From a virus, in the IMG/VR virus record IMGVR_UViG_3300002231_000829, positions 1,626-21,676 of that record: a stretch of 20,051 nucleotides of DNA; one strand, 5' to 3'. Position 1 is the stretch's first letter, and every line of letters begins with the position of its first letter. The notes below the pieces were generated by a model. That model did not search any database, was not told the origin of the DNA, and saw only the letters and a list, made by a program, of their open reading frames with translations. This document shows, one piece after another, positions 13,762-20,051 of this stretch. Both the position numbers and the translations under genes were made by a program.

Positions 13762-16758
13762 ATGCCGGCTACTCCTGTACTAGAGGATACATTATCACAG
13801 ACTGAACGAAATAAGTTGGCTTACCCAGATCCATTCTTTGATCTGGCACGCAACTATATTCCAAAAAATATAAAAACTCTGTTTAAATTCTGCAGAACAT
13901 TTTTTTATACTACAGGGTTTCTTCGTAATGTCGTAACTAAGTTAACAGAATACCCTGTTACAGATATTCTGTATGATGACACAATAGACGCTGAAGCTAG
14001 AAAAAAGTGGGATACTGCGTTACATAGGAAATTAAAAATAAAAAGTTTTTTAATAGAGATTGGTCTTGACTTCTTTATATATGGGAATGCACTTATTTCA
14101 ATATATATGAAGCCCACTAGATTTTTAAAGTGCACAACATGTAAAGAAGAGCATCCAATTGATAATGTTAAATACAAATTAGAGAAATTTAAGTTTAAAG
14201 GCACTTGTCCATCATGTAAAGGAAAGGGTGTAGTTTTTTCCATCAAAGACACGTATTTAAAAACTATTGACAATTTTAAGTTTGTCAGATGGGCTCCTGA
14301 AAATATTGATATTGATTATAATCCATTAACTGGTACATCAATTTATTATTATACAATTCCATCAAAAATTAAGGCAGCAATAATAGCGGGGAATCAAGCT
14401 ATTATTAGAGAAGTGCCTGCTTTATTTTTAGAATCACTTGAAAAGAAAAAAAGAATAGAACTTGACCCAAAGAATCTTTTTCATTTTAAAAGGCCAACAT
14501 TAGCAGAAGATGATATGGGTTGGGGCAAGCCAATAATTTTGCCAGCTCTAAAAGAGATATACTATTTGCAAACATTAAGACGTGGAAATGAAGCTATTGC
14601 AAATGACCATGTTATTCCAAAAAAGAGCATCTATCCTGCTAATACTACTACACTTGATCCTTATTCTGTAGTACCTTATACAACGGTATTAACTAACAAT
14701 GGCATAAAGGAATTACAACATGTGGATTTTAAGAAAGATAAATTGTATTCCTACAATAGGGAAGAAACAGATGTCATTGATTGGAAATTAAGAGAAATAG
14801 AGGATTGGGATTACTTAGTAAAAGTAACTGCTGCCAAACAACCCGCATTTCCAATAAAAGTTAACTCTGTTCACCCTTTTAGGGTTTGGGTGCCTAGTCA
14901 GAAAGAACATAGTTGGAAAATGGCCAAGAGCCTATCTGTAGATGATTACTTAGCGTATCCAGTACCAATTTTAAAGGAAGGCACAGGTTGTATTCAAATG
15001 ATAGATACAGAAGAACTGCTAAAGGAAATTGAGTTTGGTTCTTGTTCAAATAGCATAACTACTAAAATATCCACTAATGAACGTTTTTTTAGATTTATAG
15101 GATTATTTATATCTGAAGGGTATTTGCATCAGACAGGAAGAGTAACTTTTACATTTAATAGTAACGAAACAGACTTACATAAATTTGTAGCTGACTATTT
15201 AAACGAATTAGCTCCGAATTGTAAAGATGCCTCAACATATACAAATGGTACTGTAACACAGGTTACCAAATGCTCTATAAAGTTGAAAATGTTGCTAGAA
15301 AAGTTAGTTGGTAACTTGAGTGATAAAAAGCATCTCACATACTTTAGAAATAAAATAGATAAAACACAACTATTGGCTTTGTTGCAAGGATTATACGAAG
15401 GAGATGGGTGTTTTAGATACTCAAAAAATCATGGAAATGCTAAATATCCTAAAATAACACTCCAATTAGCAAATTTAGATATTTCTTATTTTGTTTGGGA
15501 ACATTTACTGTGTTTTGGTCTATGCTCTTCCATAGCTACCTACAAAAAAGGAAGTTACAAAAGAACATGGACTAATGATTTGACTGGCAAGCCTGCTGAG
15601 ACTTTAGCAATAATGTTAAACATAATTGATAAATTTACTTATGCTACGGAAAGTTTAAATTCAACATATTTCTTCCATGACGATTTTGTGTATACTAAAG
15701 TAAACTCTATTAAAAAAATTAAGGAACGTATGGTTTTAAGTATCGAGGTAGACAATAATACACATTCATACTTAACCTTAGCTAAGTCTAATAAAAACAC
15801 GCAGATGAACCTTGGAAAGTGGAAGGGGCAAATAGAGGCCCAAATAAAAAAATGGAAATATGATCCTAATCACATAGGTGTTTTCCCCATACCAATAGGG
15901 TATCAAGAATTAGGTGGAAATGCTAGAACTTTGCTTTTAACACCTGAAATGAAATTCATTGAAGAATCTATTATTAATTCTTTAGGTGTACCTGTAGAAT
16001 TTGTAAAAGGTGGAACTACTTGGACAGGATCGAGTATTTCGCTTAGGATAGTGGAAAACCATTTTTTAACATATAGAGAATTGCTGTTAGATTTTTTAAA
16101 CTATTTTGTAGTGCCAGGTCTTGTTAGCAGATTAAAGTACTCACCAACGAAGCTAAAGTTTAAAAAATTCAAGATGTCAGATGATATACAAGCTAAGAAT
16201 CTTGTAATACAGCTAGGAGAGCAAGGTAAAATTTCTGATGCTAAACTATTAGATGAATTTGGTTTTGATGCAGAAGAAGAGCAAGAGGCTTTAAAAAGAT
16301 CCAGGTCTACCAGATTTGATGAACAAGTCGCTATGCAGGAGGCTACAGCCGAAGCACAGGGACGTGGAGCTGTTATATTAGCCAAGTATCAGGCAAGGGC
16401 ACAAGCTATCGCGGCGCATGAAAATCTTATAATAGAAACTGAGTTACTTCAAGATGAGCTTGCAAGAGAAAATAATGGCATAACTGATGATCCTGTTAAA
16501 GTTGTTGAAGAGTATGCATTAAAAATTTTAGCTATGACACCAGCACAACAAAATAAAACTTTAAATTCAATGGCAAAAACCATGCCAATAACGTATTCAT
16601 TGGTTGTTAGACGTATACAAGCAAAACAATTAGAACAAGCCCAACAACAAGCTTTTATAGAACAATCCTTTGAACCACAGAGTGCTCCAGAGAAAAAGAA
16701 AAGCACATCACCTGCTAAAAAGGAAAAAACAAAAGGTCAAACTGTGGGTGAACCTTAA
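13762..16758 (+). CDS. Portal protein interrupted by an intein, with Zn-ribbon insertion
   Basis: The precursor is 998 aa, and 620 aa after removal of residues 302-679. The extein looks like a phage portal (dodecameric head-tail connector and DNA channel). It has an N-terminal helix region (FFDLARNYIPKNIKTLFKFC), the wing/stem with WAPENIDIDYN, then IYPANTTTLDPY|TQMNLGKW across the splice point. GYQELGGNARTLLLTPEM and SIINSLGVPVEFVKGGTTWTG follow, typical of the portal clip region. C124, C127, C149 and C152 (CTTC...CPSC) form a probable Zn ribbon in the N-terminal part, an uncommon addition. The last 200 residues are helical and charged, ending in a Lys-rich tail. GAGG at 13746-13749 precedes ATG 13762. 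Terminase genes were not found in the window. The sulfotransferase-like gene overlaps its stop by one base. Confidence 0.85.
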   Translation: MPATPVLEDTLSQTERNKLAYPDPFFDLARNYIPKNIKTLFKFCRTFFYTTGFLRNVVTKLTEYPVTDILYDDTIDAEARKKWDTALHRKLKIKSFLIEIGLDFFIYGNALISIYMKPTRFLKCTTCKEEHPIDNVKYKLEKFKFKGTCPSCKGKGVVFSIKDTYLKTIDNFKFVRWAPENIDIDYNPLTGTSIYYYTIPSKIKAAIIAGNQAIIREVPALFLESLEKKKRIELDPKNLFHFKRPTLAEDDMGWGKPIILPALKEIYYLQTLRRGNEAIANDHVIPKKSIYPANTTTLDPYSVVPYTTVLTNNGIKELQHVDFKKDKLYSYNREETDVIDWKLREIEDWDYLVKVTAAKQPAFPIKVNSVHPFRVWVPSQKEHSWKMAKSLSVDDYLAYPVPILKEGTGCIQMIDTEELLKEIEFGSCSNSITTKISTNERFFRFIGLFISEGYLHQTGRVTFTFNSNETDLHKFVADYLNELAPNCKDASTYTNGTVTQVTKCSIKLKMLLEKLVGNLSDKKHLTYFRNKIDKTQLLALLQGLYEGDGCFRYSKNHGNAKYPKITLQLANLDISYFVWEHLLCFGLCSSIATYKKGSYKRTWTNDLTGKPAETLAIMLNIIDKFTYATESLNSTYFFHDDFVYTKVNSIKKIKERMVLSIEVDNNTHSYLTLAKSNKNTQMNLGKWKGQIEAQIKKWKYDPNHIGVFPIPIGYQELGGNARTLLLTPEMKFIEESIINSLGVPVEFVKGGTTWTGSSISLRIVENHFLTYRELLLDFLNYFVVPGLVSRLKYSPTKLKFKKFKMSDDIQAKNLVIQLGEQGKISDAKLLDEFGFDAEEEQEALKRSRSTRFDEQVAMQEATAEAQGRGAVILAKYQARAQAIAAHENLIIETELLQDELARENNGITDDPVKVVEEYALKILAMTPAQQNKTLNSMAKTMPITYSLVVRRIQAKQLEQAQQQAFIEQSFEPQSAPEKKKSTSPAKKEKTKGQTVGEP
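14665..15798 (+). mobile_element. Intein with LAGLIDADG endonuclease (378 aa) in the portal gene
   Basis: Block A begins with Ser1 (SVVPYTTVLTNNGIKE, residue 302). Block B is FPIKVNSVHPFRVW with H371. The LAGLIDADG helices are RFIGLFISEGY (444-454, acidic E452) and LLQGLYEGDGCF (540-551, acidic D548), so the nuclease looks intact. Blocks F and G are VLSIEVDNNTHSYLTLAKSN then KN|T: terminal Asn679 followed by Thr+1, with Lys rather than His before the Asn. Ser1/Thr+1 with a non-His penultimate residue is a less common but workable set. Borders were chosen so that the extein reads LDPY-TQMNLGKW. Confidence 0.9.
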
Positions 16759-17429
16759 TGCAAGAATACGTGTTTATTAAGCAGTATGGTCAGCGCAGAA
16801 CTGGTACAAATTATCTATTTTCTCTATTACACAGAAACTTTTCTAACGTAAAAGTATTAACCAACCATCTGGGTTGGAAACATGGTGGGCATAAAGATTA
16901 CAAAATTTTATATAAAAAAACCAAGAAAAAGCTAATAGCTCACGTAGGTTCAACTGCTTATGATGAGTTAGAAAACGCCATAAATGCAAATAGAGTTTAT
17001 AAAGCAGTATCTATAAAAAACCCCTACGCATGGATGGATAGCATACAAAGATACTTTAGGGTATCTTATTCAGATGAAGAAGCGGAAAAAGCAATTGGTG
17101 GCTATAATCGCGTTTACAGACACTGGAAAGAATCTTGTTTTGATGCTGGCAATGAAGGTATATTAGTGAGATATGAAGATGTGTTAAGAGATTATAGGAT
17201 CATATTGAGAATAATACAAAAAGATACAGTTGGTCTAAAGAGAAAAGAAAAGCACTTACACAATGTAGGAAAAGCTGTTGGACCGAGATCTCTACAAAAA
17301 GATTTTGCAAATTACTATCTAAATGCAGAGTATATAAAAAAACTCCCCAAGAGTCAAATAAGAATTGTGACTAAACATGCTGATTGGAAACTACTAAAGT
17401 TTTATGGGTATAGAAAGGGAGAACACTAG
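16758..17429 (+). CDS. Sulfotransferase-like protein (223 aa)
   Basis: The N-terminal GQRRTGTNYLFSLL (11-24) matches the 5'-phosphosulfate binding loop of PAPS-dependent sulfotransferases (R-T-G-T-N). VSIKNPYAWMDSIQRY (84-99) matches the 3'-phosphate motif (K87-N88-P89, S95). ILVRYEDVLRDYRIILRII (135-153) is the usual 'RYEDL' helix of the family. WKHGGH (40-45) is a candidate catalytic His region. Such enzymes move sulfate from PAPS to a hydroxyl or amine of a sugar, lipid or protein; the acceptor here is unknown. Length is near the family minimum. ATG 16758 overlaps the portal stop (TAATG). With a glycosyltransferase nearby, modification of a surface glycan of host or virion is a reasonable inference. 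Confidence 0.75.
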   Translation: MQEYVFIKQYGQRRTGTNYLFSLLHRNFSNVKVLTNHLGWKHGGHKDYKILYKKTKKKLIAHVGSTAYDELENAINANRVYKAVSIKNPYAWMDSIQRYFRVSYSDEEAEKAIGGYNRVYRHWKESCFDAGNEGILVRYEDVLRDYRIILRIIQKDTVGLKRKEKHLHNVGKAVGPRSLQKDFANYYLNAEYIKKLPKSQIRIVTKHADWKLLKFYGYRKGEH

Positions 17430-17440
17430 AGGTAAAAGTT

Positions 17441-17590
17441 ATGGACAAGTATGGTACATTTGAAATATTTAAAAACAAAGAAACAGGGGAAATTAAAGAA
17501 ATCCCGTTACATTACACAAAGGAATTAAACAAAGTAGCTAGTGATAAGGAATGGTCTCGCGTAAGTAAGCCTAAATCCGAGGAAAAATGA
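17441..17590 (+). CDS. Small hydrophilic phage protein (49 aa)
   Basis: ATG 17441 has a good AGAGG site at 17428-17432, 8 nt upstream, and the frame ends at TGA 17590. The sequence KYGTFEIFKNKETGEIKEIP, then KVASDKEWSRVSKP, resembles tiny phage proteins of the form 'KYGxxxxxxxKxTGEIKRxP...A.D.xWE', whose role is unknown (recollection). The ribosome binding site, spacing and coupling to the next gene support it as real. Confidence 0.6.
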   Translation: MDKYGTFEIFKNKETGEIKEIPLHYTKELNKVASDKEWSRVSKPKSEEK

Positions 17591-17591
17591 T

Positions 17592-17792
17592 ATGATACAT
17601 TCGCCTAAAATTAACGGTAAACAGGAAGTTGAAACATTTAACTTGGGAATTTACGAAGGTAAGATGAGCTATGAAGATATACTAAACTCTGCCGTAATCT
17701 TAAGAGATGAGTTTATATACGACAAAAAAAGCGGAAATCCTCTTATTACTGTGTGGTATATAAAAGAAGATGAAAGTATACTCAATATTTAA
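17592..17792 (+). CDS. Uncharacterised small protein (66 aa)
   Basis: ATG 17592 lies one base after the previous stop and is preceded by GAGG at 17579-17582 (9 nt), so the start is well supported. The protein is soluble and mixed alpha/beta, with SYEDILNSAVILRDEFIYDK in the centre and NPLITVWYIKED near the end. No motif is recognised. It is the last plus-strand gene before the convergent terminator. Confidence 0.6.
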   Translation: MIHSPKINGKQEVETFNLGIYEGKMSYEDILNSAVILRDEFIYDKKSGNPLITVWYIKEDESILNI

Positions 17793-17816
17793 TGTAAAAA
17801 AAGTTATAAAACGAAA

Positions 17817-17844
17817 CTAGGCACTGAAACAAGTCAGTGCCTAG
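17817..17844. terminator. Hairpin terminator between convergent genes
   Basis: CTAGGCACTG (17817-17826) and CAGTGCCTAG (17835-17844) pair perfectly around an 8-base loop; an extra A-T pair can shorten the loop to 6. In the minus direction the stem is followed by TTTCGTTTTATAACTTTTTTT (complement of 17796-17816), a good U tract, so it should end the glycosyltransferase transcript. In the plus direction the trailing sequence ATATATAAACTATTT is weaker, so it may act bidirectionally but less efficiently. Confidence 0.85.
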
Positions 17845-17853
17845 ATATATAAA

Positions 17854-20051
17854 CTATTTAAGAACTTCTCTAAAAATCTTACTCAACATTTCTACTTTAT
17901 CTTTCCATAAAAAGTTGGCCTTCACATTAAGAATACAAGATTGATCTATTATTTTTTCATTAGGCGATTCTTTCCATTTCTTATACTCTATCTCTAAAGC
18001 TTCTGTCATTTTCCAAACATCGACTACAGGTCGCAAATGACCATTATCCATAGCTTGATTCATTACAGCACTATTCGCAATCAAATGACCAGTGTCTCTT
18101 AACATCTCTGGAACTGCGGAATTTGCTGGAGCAATGCTGGGAGTTCCAGCAGCTGCTGCTTCTATTAGAGACAATCCACAGTTATGACTAGTGACTTGTC
18201 CAATATTATAGGATTCTCCATCTGGGACTTCTAAATCATACCCTATGCCATAAGGCTTTACATTTTCAATTGCTCTTATTTGTATATTTACACAACCGTC
18301 ATTTATATCGTACTTGCGAGTAATTTGGCCTTTTTTTATATCAGCTTCGTTATCTTCATAGTAAGTAACAGTATATATATTTCCGGAGCTATATCCTCTG
18401 GAGTTATCTTCAAGTCTAATTGAAAATACTTTATTTAGTGTTAAACCCAAATCTCTAACTAAATAGGCTAATTTCTTTGATACTGTTTTATATCTGGTAA
18501 AAGTATTTTTTTTACTAACATCCCCATCTCCTTCAATCAATCCTTGAAGTAAGCTTTCTCTGCAATCTTTCTCTAAATACAAAAACCATAGTGGGAACTT
18601 TTTATTGTGAGCATTATTTCCAAATAAATCTTCAAATAGTTTACTCAATGGGGCTCCATTTAATTGAATAGCTCCTGATGCGTCTTTCTTTGATTTTACG
18701 AATTTTGGGCATTTATAACTATTATGTATATTTATTTTATTTGAATAACAATCTATCACAAATTTATGTAAATCAATTTCTTTGTTATGAAAAGAAAAAC
18801 TAATACCAGAACTATTTTTTGATCCTTCAGCTATATATAATCCAAAAAGTCTACATAAGTCTTTATCAATATTTAAATATCTTGGTAATTTACATTTTGC
18901 TTTACTTTGTTTTGATTCAACGTAAGTATCTGTTATAGTGTAATATTTTGGATTTGCATATAATTTTAAGTCTATTTTATCAGTATTTCCTACATTATAT
19001 TCAGAATACCTTGGAATTTTTAATGATAAAACATCATTTAAACTAAGTTTATCAGCTCTTTTATATTCACCAGATTGAGTTAAGAATGGGTGATCATGAG
19101 AACAAATTATAGGTTCTGCAAATTTCCAGAGTTTAATAGAATACATGTCTTCTGTAAATTTAGTGGCTTGTGTTTTATTTACTTTAGTAAAATAACCTTT
19201 ATCATTAATGACCTCGTCTTCTTCTGATATTTCCTCAATATACTTATAACCTTGTTTTGTTAGTATTAGAGTGCCCTCTAAAAGCTTACCTTCCCCTAAA
19301 GTAGAAGATATATTAATGTTAGAAACATTATATATGTCATTAACTACTTCATTTGAAACAGCGCCACCGTATATATTACTGGCATTTACACCAATTATTG
19401 TGTTTACATCATTGTCTTGAAAGCCGGCATTTAATAAATGGTTTTGCAATAAATTAGATCTGCCCGGTCCCATACAAGGCTCATTAGCCATCATATGGAG
19501 ATACAAAAAAACATCTTTTTTGTCATGGATTACCACATTGACTATATGTTCCTTGGGACAAGGATTTAAATCACAAGATGTTCTATCTAGTGGCATGCGA
19601 TTTCCACATTTACATTCTTTGTAACCTTTTGCAAACATGCTAAAGGCTCTAACAGACAGAGGAATTGCTTTTCTAGGCTGAAATCTGTTTAAATTTGTTA
19701 CTACAAATTTCCGTTTCCATCCGAAGTTTTCTTTTTTCTCAAGAATTTCCTTATATTTTAAAGGGCGGTATACTTTAGTATCTACACCATGATATAACTT
19801 ATGCATATTCTTAATATTAGGAAACCTGTCTTGTACGACTTTGATAGCCCAATCAGAATAAGTTATAACACTATCAGCTATTTTAAATACATTTTCCCAC
19901 GCTTGACTAAATGGTTGACCATCTACAGGAAAATAAATAACTATTTTTGATGTTGGTGGAAGCACTGCTCTAACTTTATCTATTATGTCAGAGATATGAA
20001 ATATATCCTGAAACAAAAACACAATATCTGGCTGTTCGCGTTTTAGTAAAG
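17854..20051 (-). CDS. GT4-type glycosyltransferase interrupted by an intein, 5' truncated
   Basis: The frame is open to the right edge (LLKREQPDIVFLFQD upstream of the GTG at 20022), so the start is outside the window. The extein (residues 1-245 and 615-722 counted from 20022) has GT-B/GT4 landmarks: YHGVDTKVYRP (77-87), VVTNLNRFQPRKAIPLSVRA (107-126, nucleotide-sugar domain start) and STLGEG|CGLSLIEAAAAGTP, the conserved 'GEGxGLxxxEAxAxG' donor-binding stretch containing the catalytic Glu. C137, C139, C150 and C155 form a Cys cluster inserted in the C-terminal Rossmann domain, possibly a Zn site. The likely role is transfer of a sugar from a nucleotide donor to DNA, protein or surface glycan; the acceptor is unknown. 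Transcription converges on the plus-strand genes. Confidence 0.85.
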   Translation of the reverse strand, partial: LLKREQPDIVFLFQDIFHISDIIDKVRAVLPPTSKIVIYFPVDGQPFSQAWENVFKIADSVITYSDWAIKVVQDRFPNIKNMHKLYHGVDTKVYRPLKYKEILEKKENFGWKRKFVVTNLNRFQPRKAIPLSVRAFSMFAKGYKECKCGNRMPLDRTSCDLNPCPKEHIVNVVIHDKKDVFLYLHMMANEPCMGPGRSNLLQNHLLNAGFQDNDVNTIIGVNASNIYGGAVSNEVVNDIYNVSNINISSTLGEGKLLEGTLILTKQGYKYIEEISEEDEVINDKGYFTKVNKTQATKFTEDMYSIKLWKFAEPIICSHDHPFLTQSGEYKRADKLSLNDVLSLKIPRYSEYNVGNTDKIDLKLYANPKYYTITDTYVESKQSKAKCKLPRYLNIDKDLCRLFGLYIAEGSKNSSGISFSFHNKEIDLHKFVIDCYSNKINIHNSYKCPKFVKSKKDASGAIQLNGAPLSKLFEDLFGNNAHNKKFPLWFLYLEKDCRESLLQGLIEGDGDVSKKNTFTRYKTVSKKLAYLVRDLGLTLNKVFSIRLEDNSRGYSSGNIYTVTYYEDNEADIKKGQITRKYDINDGCVNIQIRAIENVKPYGIGYDLEVPDGESYNIGQVTSHNCGLSLIEAAAAGTPSIAPANSAVPEMLRDTGHLIANSAVMNQAMDNGHLRPVVDVWKMTEALEIEYKKWKESPNEKIIDQSCILNVKANFLWKDKVEMLSKIFREVLK
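18181..19287 (-). mobile_element. Intein with LAGLIDADG endonuclease (369 aa) in the glycosyltransferase gene; first residue atypical
   Basis: Residues 246-614 (numbering from 20022). Block A reads KLLEGTLILTKQGYKYIEEI, so position 1 is Lys246 where Cys or Ser is expected. Block B is ICSHDHPFLT with H311. LAGLIDADG helices are RLFGLYIAEG (391-400, E399) and LLQGLIEGDG (491-500, D499). Blocks F and G are IGYDLEVPDGESYNIG and VTSHN, ending His613-Asn614 before Cys+1 (615). The borders rejoin the GT motif as GEG-CGLSL. All but residue 1 are canonical, so C-terminal cleavage should work while N-terminal cleavage is doubtful. Confidence 0.88.

Noticed and set aside
13905-14273. Minus-strand 122-codon frame inside the portal gene
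   Set aside because: It lies opposite a clear portal coding sequence, has no motif and no ribosome binding site; it is a shadow, as are the minus frames at 7374-7805, 8486-8803, 16101-16385 and 16449-16706.
18181-19287. Class 3 intein explanation for the non-canonical first residue
   Set aside because: The Cys expected in block F and Trp in block B are not present (block F reads GYDLEV, block B reads HDHPFLT).

Overview
The window is AT-rich, densely packed DNA that reads as the structural and packaging region of a large tailed double-stranded DNA phage (Caudoviricetes-like). It holds tail-fibre type proteins with trimeric repeat motifs, a peptidoglycan amidase, a portal protein, a phage actin homologue and many short unrecognised ORFs joined by start/stop overlaps. 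Nothing fixes the host. The amidase and a membrane-anchored protein with a beta-rich C-terminus point to a Gram-negative-type envelope, and the latter resembles proteins I associate with Bacteroidetes phages (weak inference). Both ends of the window cut through genes.

Layout. (1) 3-5653: two co-directional fibre/adhesin-like proteins, the first missing its start and ending in a C1q-like beta domain, the second 1353 aa with repeated G-x-x-G-I-G-x-x-x-P motifs and a receptor-tip type C-terminal domain. (2) 5745-8711: a coiled-coil protein, a membrane-anchored coiled-coil/beta protein, an N-acetylmuramoyl-L-alanine amidase, an unknown 356-aa protein and a two-TM protein. This could be a lysis-related cluster. 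(3) 8708-11223: a free-standing GIY-YIG endonuclease, then an actin-like ATPase interrupted by an HNH intein. (4) 11297-13754: small proteins, including two conserved phage proteins whose reading frames are broken (a -1 shift, an in-frame TAA, a +1 shift). (5) 13762-16758: portal protein with a Zn-ribbon insertion and a LAGLIDADG intein. (6) 16758-17792: a sulfotransferase-like protein and two small ORFs. (7) A hairpin terminator separates these from a minus-strand, 5'-truncated glycosyltransferase that carries a third intein.

The striking theme is selfish endonuclease load. Three inteins and one free-standing homing endonuclease lie within about 11 kb, each intein in a conserved functional site of an unrelated protein. 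Spliced sizes would be about 327 aa (actin-like), 620 aa (portal) and at least 353 aa (glycosyltransferase). The glycosyltransferase intein has Lys where the first catalytic residue should be, so its splicing is questionable. The cluster of frame breaks at 11.9-13.1 kb contrasts with intact 2-4 kb ORFs elsewhere and deserves checking as recoding, decay or sequence error. Nearly all genes are on the plus strand and close enough to be co-transcribed; the glycosyltransferase is convergent.
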